Assembly: GCA_020746995.1 (NCBI GenBank)
Contig: JAGPXD010000001.1
Span: 2,604,001-2,668,000 of the forward strand
Origin: Plectosphaerella cucumerina
Taxonomy: Eukaryota > Ascomycota > Sordariomycetes > Glomerellales > Plectosphaerellaceae
DNA length: 64,000 nt
Direction: 5' to 3'
The translations under genes and the position numbers were made by a program. Shown piece after piece: positions 21,001 to 31,663 of this stretch (positions within the stretch are counted from its first letter, which is position 1; every line of letters starts with the position of its first letter). A model generated the notes under the pieces. It saw only the letters and a program-made list of their open reading frames with translations, had not been told where the DNA came from and did no database searches.

Positions 21001-22708
21001 ATTCGAGAGTGGTGCAATTCTCGCGGCTGAATGGGCTGAAGTCGAACTCGCCGTCTTCAATGGTCGAGACCGCCAACCGCGAATGCGAATGGCGGCATGA
21101 TGCAGTGACAGCACAGCGGCGGCGCCAATCCGACAAAACTTGGCACCCCCGCCATTCTCTGTTCTTCCATCATCTGTCGGGCGATGGGAGGGGGGGCCAT
21201 CGTGCAGCAAGGTGAGCTGGCAACGCCCCTCCACTGGCCGAGAGAGTGGGATGCCAGGGAGCGTCCCGCCAAATTTGACGTCAGCGAAGAAAGTGTGCCC
21301 CGGCGTCGATCGATGCTTCAAGCTTGGGGGGGGCGCTGCAGCACTGCACTGCTGCAGTCATCCTGTGTGCCTGTGCAGCCTGAGCGAAGCAGCGGCCGCA
21401 GCACGACAGTGCAACGTCTCGCGTGCCCTCACACCCGTTTTTTTATCCTCCTCCCGCTATTTTCATGCGCCACGCGGCGGAGGGCCCGGCCTCCCATCCC
21501 TCGACGCATCTCGATGGGGTTTCGCCGATTCGCAGGGCGCCCTGTGGCTCAGCCTGGTCAGGGCTGCAGTACTAGTTCGCGGGATCCAGGCGGGCATTGG
21601 CGAGGAGGGGAGGGGAGGGGGGAAAGCGAACCAGGGGGGTGAAGTGGTGGAAGCCGAAGGATGGAAGTTGGAAGACGTGACGGGATCCAATTCAATTCAA
21701 TCGATCCCATCGGGGCGGGCTCCTTGGAGACTCCGCGTGCTTGTCCATGTCGCGACTGCCCCGCTCGTGTTTTTATTATTACCACCCGCCCTTTTCGTTT
21801 GAGCATGCTAGCATCACGACTCCGGTCCGGGGCTCATCTTACTTTGGGGTGCCTCGCGCCGGAATCCTCGGAGTCGCACACAGGTAGGTACTGCAGCAAT
21901 GGTGCAGTGAGCGCTTTCATCCTGCGAGGCGAGGTGAAAGACTCGGAGTGCTTCTTCCCCCAGCCGCTGCCTGCGCCCCCTGAGCCGAATCGGGACACCA
22001 AAAAAGGCAACCGTTCAGCAGCGTGACCTCTCGCCCCCCAGTGCCCCAGCCTAGGCCTCCCGGGCCCCCTTGCGACGCCCGGCCAACATGCCACCCACCA
22101 CCCGACCTGACGCTGCAGGTGCTGAGGTACAGTTGCACCACCCCGCCCCGCCCCAGAGTTCTCGGTGCCGTCGGGTCGCTGCTGCCAGCGCAGGTGAAAC
22201 CTTGCCGGCCAGACAGAGAACAGACATAGTGTGGCTTGACACCCCGGGCCACTTGGCATCACGGGATGGCCAGCCCAGCCCAGCTCTGCACTGGTCTCCC
22301 TTTCCCACGGTGCTTGCGCCGGCCGGGCTGCCCCATTGCACATTGCCCCCTTGCCCCTAGGTTCCTTTAGCTCCACACTTTCTCAGTGGACGTCCCGGCT
22401 CCTGGTTTGATTAAGAGGACCCGTTATCCCAGCCTTGATTGCGTGGCCGCGCCGCGCCCGCCAGATTTGTGTCTCGACCTCCCCCATTCAGCCAGCCAGC
22501 CTGCCTGCCCTGTTGCTTGCTTGCTGCATCCGCGGCATCTTGCCCTGCGACACCCGCCCGACGACACACCACACCTCCCGAGAGCCCGCCCGCCCAGAGA
22601 ACAGAGAGAGAGAGAGAGGATCACGTCACGATCCCATCCGAAGAAGGGGGCTCGTCGTCGCCAATCCTCCCCCCCTATCCCGCCCTTGCTTGCTCGCGCA
22701 GCAGCAGC
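18052..22708. other. Long gene-free region of 4.7 kb
   Basis: The DUF8035 gene reads left and the seven-pass membrane gene reads right, so both promoters lie here. Several open frames longer than 150 codons exist (for example 19123-20007), but they are low complexity, rich in Ser/Pro/Arg/Gly, lack motifs and overlap equally open frames on the other strand, as expected for high GC. A GA dinucleotide run sits at 22612-22628 in the leader of the downstream gene. I found no tRNA-like B-box. A non-coding transcript cannot be excluded. Confidence 0.5.
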
Positions 22709-23973
22709 ATGGTTTATGTCGCCGCCATAACTCGAACCGTCGCGATAGGGCTGCTCGTCCTCCCGTCCCTGCTGCTCTGGTATCTGTCCCTCACAATCGC
22801 CAAATCCCATGGGGACCCGGCCAGGCAATGGATCAACTTCCTGCGGAGCGCGCTCGCCTTCATGGTGTTGTGAGTACAGCCTCGCCCGCGACGACCATGA
22901 ATCGTCTCTCTCCCTGTCGCCCCTCGTCGCCGCCCGCTGACCTTGTCGCGCTTTCCAGGGGCACCTCCTTCTTCACAATCGTCGGCACCCTGCGCCTCTC
23001 CGTGACGGGCCTCGAAATGCTGCCGTACGAAGTGTGGGGCATTGTCCATAGCGTTATGGCATTGCTCGCCACCCTCTTCCTCCATGCCACATACATCTTC
23101 GTCTTCTCGACCTCCGTCGAGACCGCCGTCGCCATCAACATCATCCGAAATGGCCCTCTTGCGCCCCCGCTGCGCGCCGTCCGCAACTTCGCCCAGGCCC
23201 TCTGCGTCATACTCGCCCTCCTCGCCATCAGCACCTTCGCTTTGTACTTGAGGGTCATAATTGGCAACGACGTTACTCTGGGACGCACCGTCACCCGCCT
23301 GACTGCAGCCATCACAGTCATGCTCCTCGTCACCGCCGTCCTCACACTCCCCTTCTCCGTCGCACTCATCACCCGGGCCACATATCCCCAAGACGCCCGC
23401 CAGGTGAGTCTTGCCCCAGCCATTGCCCCCCTCGCGGGAGCGCCGTAGCTAACTCGTTCCCTCAAACAGCCCGCCATCCTCCTCGTCGTCTGCAACGTCC
23501 TCAACATCATCCCCCACGCCTTCGAGGTTGCCTACCTCGCCCAGTACGGCGGCTTCGGCGGCCCCGCCCTCAACTACGTCGAGCCCTGGCTCAGCATCCT
23601 CGCCCCCATCGTCGCCTGGTGGTCGCCCTTCCTCCTCCTCCTCGTCCTCTTCTCCCTCGCCATCAAGCGCACCAACGGCGTCTGGTCGATACAGCCGCCA
23701 ATGTCGCCCGTCTTCAAGTACCAACAATATGCCTGCGACGTCGCCGAACAGCAGCACCAACAGAACTGGTACAACCAATCATCACACAACACCTCGCCCT
23801 ACGGGTGCAACGAGCCATACGAGCTCCAACCGAACACCATGGAGTGGCAGCGGCCGATATCGCCGGCGAGGCCATCAGCGTTCGCGGCGTTAAAACACTA
23901 CGCGTCAGCAACAACAACGCGGCTCCAGCCAAGAAGCCCATCACCAAAAAAAGACCGACGGGGGTCTGAGTGA
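22709..23973 (+). CDS. Seven-pass integral membrane protein, unknown function
   Basis: Three exons (22709-22869, 22959-23403, 23470-23973) give 369 residues. Seven hydrophobic segments can be picked out: IGLLVLPSLLLWYLSL, the LRSALAFMVL region across the first splice, VWGIVHSVMALLATLFLHAT, LCVILALLAISTFALYL, ITVMLLVTAVLTLPFSVAL, ILLVVCNVLNIIPHAFEV and LAPIVAWWSPFLLLLVLFSL. A polar tail of about 95 residues, rich in Gln, Asn and Ser, follows. Both introns have GTGAGT donors and CAG acceptors and keep frame. The layout is that of a receptor-like or transporter-like seven-helix protein, but I see no family motif and give no function. The tail is likely cytoplasmic if the N-terminus is outside. 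Confidence 0.82.
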
Positions 23974-25186
23974 ATGGGTTGGCGGAGAGGCGTTCTCGGT
24001 GCTTGAAAAAAATAGCACGAGAAGCGACACGATAATGACCATGGCGAAAAATTCGCTGCCACGAGTTTTGGCCGGACCATCGAGTCAGTTGCAACGCATA
24101 CGTAATATTGTAGATAGATTAATTGACGACAAGTTCAAGCGATGTTGGTCACGCCGCCCCCAGAGTGCCCGTGACAAGGCATTCAGTCGTCTGGGCATAA
24201 ACACGGGCGTACGACTTGGCTCATGCCTCGGCAGATGTCCGATGTGGCTGGTGAGACAGGTTCACAAGGGAGCGCGTGATTCGAGGCATGCGTTCCTGAC
24301 CTTCGGCAGACCGCTGGAGAGGAACTTGAGCTTCCACAAACAGGAGGTGCCGTGAAGGCGTACCTCAGCTCGAGGCTTGTCGCTACAGCTGGGCGGGCAA
24401 CAAACAGGTTGCAATACACGATGTAGCATCAGCAACCAATGTGTCTGGTCTGGCATACAGTATGATTTTGGGAGCATGGCGCAGGGGGATATGGTGCATT
24501 TACACAGACTGGCTCTGCCAGGTATGAGTGAACAAAGGTATTGTTCGGACAGTATTTTTGCAGGACAGTCAGTCTACTACATTGAGACGCGGCTCTTCTG
24601 ATGAGTCGAATCAACCTGTTCCAGCAGCAGCGCAAAGTTGGTGTTTTTCAGATTCGCAACTGCCCCGCGGCTATCGTCAAGACGGGTTAGAACCCGACAC
24701 CTGGTGGCTGTACTAGATGCTAGACCGCGAGCCGGAGCGCTGCCCAGGACAAAGGAATCGGCCGTGCTAACCCGTCCCGCTACCGTAGCTCCTGGCAACC
24801 AGCAGTCGAGGCTCGTCAACTTGCCGCACTGGCGAGGCTTGAGGAGCCGATTCTGACGAGAAACGGCCTGGGTACGGCACACGAAGAGACTGGGGTCCGG
24901 CTCTACCTGCTCGAGCATCCGCCCTTCAACGGCAAGCAGGCCAGCCTCGCTGGCGTCATCTACCTGGCAAGTTTTCCCACTGCGTCGGAAAGGATTTCCT
25001 CCACAGCCTCAAGGTCCGCCTTGGAGCTGCCGCGCCGGCTTTAGGCAGGGTTGACATAACGCGGGGTTCCTTGGCGGGGCAGGCAGGCCAAGAAGGCAAG
25101 ACATGACAAGTCGCTTGGCAGCGACCAGGTCCAAACCGCCACGTGTATGGTGAAATCACTGAGGCTACTATCTACGTGTATACCGC
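23974..25186. other. Convergent spacer with a possible relic frame
   Basis: The 1.2 kb lies between two convergent stop codons. At about 24720-25043 on the plus strand there is a stop-free frame without an ATG that reads in part VRLYLLEHPPFNGKQASLAG. It looks more protein-like than its surroundings and may be a decayed exon (see findings). No complete gene can be built. Confidence 0.4.
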
Positions 25187-26220
25187 CTACGCCTCTCCGT
25201 CCATCCATACGACCATGTTTGTCGGCGGATCTTCGAGCTCTTTGAAAAAGGTAGCCACCTCCTGGTCTGAATACCGCATGCTGAAATCTGCAAAAGGTCA
25301 GACATTGCACATGTTACACCACCCGGGGACATCAACTCACGCGTCAAGATGAAGGTAGTCTTGGGCCACTTTCGGATGGTGGGGAGCAAGTCCGGGAAGT
25401 ACGTGTGCTTCGTCTTGATAGCCTGATCACGATGCTTCTCGTAGAGGAAGCTGCACTCAGTGATGACAACGGGGATTTCCTCACGCAGCCACTCGGGCTC
25501 TGCGGCTAGGGTTTCGGCGGTGGTGTCGCCTAGGAATGCGAATATCGGGGCCGTGTGCGGAGCGGTGATATCGACGCCCGTCTTGCGCAGGTCGCGGATC
25601 TCGGGCCCGCTGAGGCCGGTGTACTCGGCCTTGAGCCGGTTTGTGGTCTGGCTGAAGAGGTAGCCGATGCATGGCACGTTGTGGGGACAGGAAAAAGCCG
25701 TGGCGGTGACGCCGGGGAAGCGGCGCAGGGGCACGACATCGCCGGGTTGAAGGCCATGGGTGACATGGGTGCTCAGGAAGGCCTGCTCGGAGCGGGAGCG
25801 GCCCTCGTCGGGGTTTTCGGGGAGTTTGAGGCCATTTTGCTCGGCGGCCTCGATGTCAATATGACCGCCGCGATTGAGCATGGTCTTTGCCAGGATGAAA
25901 TCGTCGAGGGCGCGCTTGACTTCTGTGGGACAGTAGATGTCGGGCGGGTCCTCGCGCTTGACAAACGCTGGGGCGAGCAACGAGTGATCGCTATGGCCGT
26001 GGGTGATGAAGATGTGTTTAGGGCGGGCATTGTTGACGACGAGGCCGGCGTCGAGGAGGAGGTTCAGGTGAGGGATGACGAAGGAGGTGTGCCATGCCGC
26101 GCGGGACTTTCCCGTCAGGACGAGCTGGTGATGCGGCTTGGGGAACTTCCACTCGAGAATCTCGGAGCGTGCCGACTGCGGGAGCGGCGTCGCAAACGCC
26201 GGTTTGCTTTGTTTCGACAT
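25187..26220 (-). CDS. Metallo-beta-lactamase fold protein, short RNase Z-like
   Basis: Two exons: 26220 to 25341, then, after a 53-base intron (25288-25340), 25287 to 25187. The product is 326 residues. The metal-binding signature THGHSDH puts ligands at His74, His76, Asp78 and His79. A further His lies in FSCPHNVPCIGY, an Asp in FLGDTT, and the last metal ligand in LTHFSMRYSD, which is created exactly across the splice and matches the LTHFSxRY block of tRNase Z enzymes. The length matches the short (ELAC1-like) form. RNase Z removes the 3' trailer from pre-tRNA, but fungi also have a long essential form, so this one could have a different nucleic-acid or hydrolase role. The motif order is clear; the substrate is inferred. 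Confidence 0.86.
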
Positions 26221-26627
26221 ATGGGCGTCGAGTTTAGGAACTTATCCAGTGGAATTCAGGGGGGTTCCAGGGGTTTTGGAAAGGAACATAAAAACGCAAT
26301 AACCTGGAGGTTGTCAGTTTCTGTTATTGCTTGTCCTTGACAACTTGGCTGATCGTCGTACCTGAAGATGGGACGATCCCTTGATACGTGAGGAGTATTG
26401 TTCTATGAGATGGAGGCAGGTGATGGATGAAGTCGTCGTCGTCTGCACACAGGTGGACATGCAATAGTGGTCTAACAGATTGACGTGCATATTCCACATC
26501 GCGACGATAGTGCTGAATCACCTCCTGTCACCGTGATTGATACAAAAATCCACTCATCTCTGCTGACGTCATCAAACAGATCCTAGGGAGATTTGAGGTC
26601 TGATAAGGGGGCCGACATGTTGCGACA

Positions 26628-27034
26628 ATTTTACTAAATGCACACTGCAAAGGTCTAACAGGACATCCGAAAGAGGAGTAGTACTTTAGACGTCTCGCGA
26701 CGCAGCGGTTCAATCGAAGCAGCAGTTCAATCGAAGCAGCAGTTCAATCGAAGCAGCAGTTCAATCGAAGCAGCAGTTCAATCGAAGCAGCAGTTCAATC
26801 ACTACAGCAGATCAATCACTACAGTAGATCAATCACTACAGCAGATCAACCGACGCAGCAGATCAACCGACACAGCAGATCAACCGACACAGTAGTTTAA
26901 TTAACGCAGCAGGTCTTCTAACTTCCTGATTCCTGCGACGCAACGGGATGGGTTTGGACCTCCGGTGAGCTGGTGTTAAAGCAGCAAGGGATGCAGTGTG
27001 CATTTAGACCTTTGCAGTGTACATTTGGTAAAAT
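26628..27034. repeat. 31-base inverted repeat pair enclosing a minisatellite
   Basis: The arm at 26628-26658 (ATTTTACTAAATGCACACTG at its start) is the reverse complement of 27004-27034 with two mismatches in 31 bases. The pair spans 407 bases, like a small non-autonomous transposon (MITE). Outside the arms the match fades, and I could not define a target-site duplication. There is no coding capacity inside. Confidence 0.75.
26709..26912. repeat. Minisatellite, twelve 17-base units
   Basis: Twelve units of 17 bases run without gaps. Units 1-5 are identical (TTCAATCGAAGCAGCAG). Unit 6 is TTCAATCACTACAGCAG. Units 7-8 are ATCAATCACTACAG(T/C)AG, units 9-11 ATCAACCGAC(G/A)CAG(C/T)AG, and unit 12 TTTAATTAACGCAGCAG. 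The units form three subfamilies ordered along the array. Confidence 0.95.
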
Positions 27035-27370
27035 CGATGTTGCAAACTACAGGTGTCCATCTTTCGTCTGGGTTCCCGCATTGTAAGCATTTAGCAAACA
27101 GTACCTCCTTGGGTGAAAGATGTTGACATGTTGACGTCTCAGCCCATGTTGCCAACGTGCCATCATCCATCGGCAACTTTCCCCTTGCCGCCTCGGTGAT
27201 AAGCATATCTCGCCTTCTCACAACGCCTTATCAGCACCTCCATCGACTCTCCGAACACCCGAGCCAGTCTGAAGGCCGCTCGGCGACAGCTTGTGCCCCC
27301 GGAGATGTTGTCTCCCCCGCCCAGCGCGGCCGGGGAGCTCTAGTTGCCGATGGCGTCTGGTCCAATATGC

Positions 27371-27448
27371 AGGACATGTCTGCCGCGGTCCACATCAGGA
27401 CATGTCTGCCGCCGTCCGCATCAGGACATGTCTGCCGCGGTCCACATC
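27371..27448. repeat. 26-base tandem triplication
   Basis: Three consecutive units begin AGGACATGTCTGCCGCGGTC and end CACATC. Units 1 and 3 are identical and unit 2 differs at two positions. Each unit contains the palindrome GACATGTC. The array is about 350 bases upstream of the amine oxidase start. Confidence 0.92.
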
Positions 27449-27697
27449 AGGAAAGATGCCAGGTGTGCGGGGGAGGAGCCCCAACGCTATTCTCCCCTTA
27501 TCAGTTCGGATCTTCGCGGCCAATGACCACAGAAAACTGCGCGGCTTACGATGCGACTGGTCAGTTGTAGCGCGAGGGACGATACCGCGCCGTCGGCAGT
27601 CGTGGCGTCGATAACGGGTCGTACCACGCGAGCGTTGCTGGTTATCTAACGGGAGGGTGTCCTGGGGTAGCTTGGCCGATGGGCCGCAATCGTTGCA

Positions 27698-27703
27698 TAT
27701 ATA
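27698..27703 (+). promoter_or_regulatory. TATA box of the amine oxidase gene
   Basis: GCATATATAGGC lies about 95 bases upstream of the ATG at 27797, the usual place for a TATA element in a regulated fungal gene. Confidence 0.5.
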
Positions 27704-27796
27704 GGCCCGCAGGACGACGACATGCGATGGCTTGGAACGCCATATCATCAACCTCCTCTCGTCAGCCATCGCATTACAGCACCTAGAACCCGTAAC

Positions 27797-30146
27797 ATGC
27801 CTCCCTCGGCCAACGCGGGGCTGCCTCACCCCTTTGACCCCCTCTCCTCCACCGAGATCGAGCAGGCCATCTCCATCGTCACCAAGGCCCATGGAGACCT
27901 CTTCTTCAATGTCGTGTCTCTGCAAGAGCCGCGCAAGGCGGTCATGACAGCATGGCTGGCCAATCCTGCATCCCCGAGGCCCCCTCGTGTTGCCGACGTC
28001 GTCGTCATCGCCAAGGGCGGCGCCGTCTTCGAAGGTTTTGTCGATCTGGCGGCGGACAAGATCACCAGCTGGGACAAGCTGAATGGCCTGCAACCTATTG
28101 TATGCCGCCCACGGGGGACACCTCACGTATCAGATCGTACTTGCAGATGCTGATCGCCGTGAACAGATCACCATGGAGGAGCTTGTCGCCGTTGAGCACA
28201 TCTGCCGCAAGGACCCCAAGGTCATTGAGCAGTGTGAGCTCAGCGGCATACCGAAGGAAGAAATGCACAAAGTCTATTGTGACCCCTGGGTTAGTTTTCC
28301 GAAAAGATGCCTGGCCAAGACTTGACCAGCTCCTGACGGTACCTCCAGACCATTGGATTCGACGAACGACACGGCAACGCGATTCGCCTCCAGCAAGCTC
28401 TCATGTACTATCGGCCCGATGTCGACACCTGCCAGTACCAGTATCCCCTGGACTTCTGCCCCATTTACGACGCAGACAAGCAAGCCATCGTGGACATCGA
28501 CATCCCCAAGATCAGGAGGCCACTGAATAAGACCAAGCCTATTGACTACCACCCCACAGCCATCGAGAAGAGGGGCGGCTACCGAACCGACATCAAGCCT
28601 ATCAACATCACCCAGCCCGAGGGCGTCTCCTTCAAGCTCAATGGCAGGGAAATTGAATGGCAAAACTGGAAGTTCCACATCGGGTTCAATTATCGCGAGG
28701 GCATTGTGCTGAACAACATCACGTTCAACGACAGGGGCAACGTCCGTCCCATTTTCTATCGCCTCTCGCTCGCCGAGATGGTCGTGCCCTACGGCAATCC
28801 CGAGCACCCTCACCAGCGAAAGCACGCCTTTGATCTTGGAGAGTACGGCGCTGGATACATGACCAACAGCCTGACCCTGGGCTGCGACTGCAAGGGTTCT
28901 ATCCATTACCTCGACGCCGAGTTCCCGACCCGCGCTGGTGGCGTGCGCACCATCAAGAACGCCATCTGCATCCACGAGGAGGACAGCGGGATTCTCTTCA
29001 AGCACTCGGACTTCCGTGACGACTCGGTCATCGTCACCCGGGCGAGGAAGCTCATCGTGAACCAGGTCTTCACGGCGGCAAACTACGAGTACGCCATTCA
29101 GTGGATCTTCCACGTGAGTATTCAGGATGTCATGCGCCCTAGACCCCCGATTACTGATAGCCCTCCCAGCAAGACGGCACAATCCAGCCCGAGATCAAGC
29201 TCACCGGTATTCTCAACACATACGCCCTCAACCCAGGCGAGGACACCAATGGCTGGGGTACGCAGGTTTATCCCGGCGTAAACGCACACAATCACCAGCA
29301 CCTCTTCTGCCTCCGCATCGACCCCAATGTCGATGGTCCCAAGAACACAATCTTCGCCGTCGATGCTGTTGCGAGTGAGCACCCGGTGGGAAGCAAGGAG
29401 AACTTTTACGGCAACGCCTTCTCTGCGAGGAAGACAAAGCTGGGCACGACAGGCACGGCCAAGACCGACTATGACGGGGCGACGTCGCGGACATGGTATG
29501 CTGTTTGGCCTTGAATGTAAGATCAGTACTGACCTTGACGTCACAGGGATATCGCCAACACCAGCAAGCTGCACCCCTACAGCGGCCGGCCGGCGAGCTA
29601 CAAGCTTGTCAGCCGCGAGGTACCGGGCCTGCTGCCCAAGGAGGGCGGACTGGTGTGGAAGCGAGCGGGCTTCGCTCGGCACGCCGTACACGTCACAAAG
29701 TGTAAGCTCCCCTCCCACTTGAACCAAAGATACCCCACTGACCGGACCCAGACCGCGACGACCAACTCTGGCCAGCCGGTCGGCATGTACCACAGACATC
29801 GGGCGAGCCCTCCCTCGGTCTCCCCGAGTGGATTGGCGACGGCACCGAGTCGGTCGACGACGAGGACGTGGTGCTGTGGCACACCTTTGGCGTGACACAC
29901 ATCCCGGCCCCTGAAGACTTCCCCGTCATGCCTGTCGAGCCCATTACGCTGCTGCTGCGGCCGCGCAACTTCTTCGAGAACAACCCCGTGCTCGACGTGC
30001 CGCCTAGCTACTGTATTACGCCGAGCCAGGTGGCCGCTGGGACTGGTGAGGGTGTCGTGGATGCTGCGGATAAGGAGAGTACACTGGCCTTCAAGCAGGG
30101 GGAAGGGAGCTGCTGTGCGCCGAGCAGCAGAACGTCTCGTCTTTGA
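27797..30146 (+). CDS. Peroxisomal copper amine oxidase
   Basis: Six exons (27797-28099, 28167-28289, 28349-29113, 29170-29495, 29547-29701, 29752-30146) join in frame to 688 residues, the usual length. The cofactor motif TAANYEYAIQW is present; Tyr388 is the residue converted to topaquinone. The copper site includes the HxH pair His439 and His441 in AHNHQHLFCLRID and a third His in GVTHIPAPEDFPVMP. The AFDLGEYGAGY block carries the catalytic-base Asp. The enzyme oxidises primary amines to aldehyde, ammonia and hydrogen peroxide, letting fungi use amines as nitrogen source. The C-terminus ends in Ser-Arg-Leu, a type 1 peroxisomal signal, so peroxide would be made next to catalase. The first intron is placed by homology to the ITMEELVAVEHI region; an in-frame shorter splice at 28134 is possible. 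Confidence 0.95.
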
Positions 30147-30488
30147 TCTTCCTCAGGCTTGCTATTCTTCAGGGTCCAGCCAAGGGTATGTTGAGGCAGT
30201 ACGATGTAAGTGGAGAACCATGGACTTACATGGCTGATCAAGAGTTACGTCCAGCAAGTAGGAACGGGTCCATGGCAGATGTAGTATCTGAATGTGAAGC
30301 AAATTTGCAGATTCAATGGTGAAGGTTCAAACACATTGTGTTCCATCAGAATGTCCCGTCTTTGGCCTCCTTACGCACGCTTCATCAAGTTTCAGGCATC
30401 CGAGTGTCGAGACAGCGAGATGCAACGAGAGGATGCCGAACTATACAAGCTTTTCGAGAAGTGGTTCTCAAACCGCATGTTGCTTCCA
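30147..30488. other. Convergent 3' region
   Basis: The 342 bases lie between the amine oxidase stop and the stop of the short minus-strand gene. I see nothing beyond untranslated sequence. Confidence 0.5.
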
Positions 30489-30883
30489 TTACTCCTCAAC
30501 CTCCAACTGCTGCAACCAGGCCAGGATAGTTTGACGCCTTAGCAAGACGACCTGCGGAGGCGGCGGGACCTTGATGGGGAGGAGCAATTCGGGCTCAATG
30601 TCTGCCCTATCGACTGAACTGAGGGGCCACCATGCCGGCAGCCGGCAAGCGTCGGCCTGCAGCTTGCAATTGACACGGCAACATATCAGATCGGCTCTCG
30701 AGACCTTGCCGGGCCATTGTAAGGCCTCGAGGTGCCGGAATGGGGGAAAGACGTGGCGATACCTGTCCAAACGGTGCTCATCAGTTGTGGGAGGTAGAGT
30801 GACGCGCACCTGAACTTTTCTTCGAGCTCGTCGAGATAGCGAGGGATCCAGGCGAGCAGGGACCGGTCTCCCGGAGCGAACAT
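30489..30883 (-). CDS. Short spliced hypothetical gene or gene relic
   Basis: From the ATG at 30883 exon 1 reads MFAPGDRSLLAWIPRYLDEL and ends at 30810. A 47-base intron (30763-30809, GTGCGC donor, AACTGATG branch, ACAG acceptor) joins it in frame to exon 2, which includes HVFPPFRHLEALQWPGKVSR and VPPPPQVVLLRRQTILAWLQ and stops at 30489. The spliced length is 115 residues. The minus frame also stays open for about 19 codons above the ATG (TWAEDHSPALTGLWHVVIN), so an upstream exon may be missing from this model or lost. I do not recognise the family. The clean splice, the codon choice and the protein-like sequence argue for a real or once-real gene. Confidence 0.42.
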
Positions 30884-31663
30884 GTTGATCACCACATGCC
30901 ACAGCCCGGTCAGCGCAGGAGAATGATCTTCCGCCCATGTTGGGTATCAGGCAACAAGGCTCGAGGCTCAAGAATGGTAAAGGGGTATCACCAGAGCCAC
31001 GAGGAACGAGGCCTCAAAGGACGGGCGGGCGGAAGCATTTTAGACCTTCCTTAGCCACTAAGTACCGACTCGGTCCTGGCGGAGGAAGGGCCCAGAGATA
31101 TGTTTGTACAGCTACTGCATTCGACCTTCTGCTGCTGAATCACAAAGCTCCGTTCAACGGGAGACCCCTTTCCTATGATGCTTATACGCGCCCTGACAAG
31201 TAGATGCCGTTTGAACATTAATGACGATCGCTGTCGCCTTGTAACGCACATGTACTTGAACACAGAGGGTCTCGGCTTCTAAATTCCGAGACTGAAGACG
31301 ATGCACTGGGCTGGAATTAGCCTATCGAGTGGGTTCCCAGTCATGTCAAGCGATTAGTGATGGGGACTCCAGGATGTCCTCGGCGTTAGGAGCCGGAACC
31401 AAGGCAAATGGAGCGGACATGTCATGATGTCCGGGTTTGAGAGTCATGCGTTCTTGTAGGCAAACGGATGAATACCACATCTCTTGGATGCAGCGTTACT
31501 GATCTGTGATTTCAAATCCACACACAAAGAAAACATGATGCCATCATGCCGGCTCGCCATCAATCCGACCCAGGATACATATGTAGACTCGTACGGCTTC
31601 ATTCATCTTCATCATATCACAACTCGTTCATCAACACAGCACTTCAATCACCTCGGAAACAAA
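30884..31663. other. Spacer upstream of the short-chain dehydrogenase
   Basis: The 780 bases are AT-richer than average and hold the dehydrogenase promoter. Any missing 5' exon of the minus-strand gene would lie in the first 200 bases; an ATG at about 31042 (MLPPARPLRPRSSWL) followed by a GTGATA donor is the best candidate, but the phases do not join cleanly. Confidence 0.4.

Larger units (their letters stand above)
26221..27796. other. Divergent intergenic region with repeats
   Basis: The 1.58 kb between RNase Z-like and amine oxidase genes is AT-richer than its surroundings from 26300 to 27150. It holds an inverted-repeat structure with a minisatellite, and a triplicated 26-base repeat, which are listed separately. 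The last 100 bases contain the amine oxidase TATA box. No gene is supported. Confidence 0.6.

Noticed and set aside
25555..26340. Plus-strand frame of 261 codons
   Set aside because: It is the antisense of the RNase Z-like gene, with no domain.
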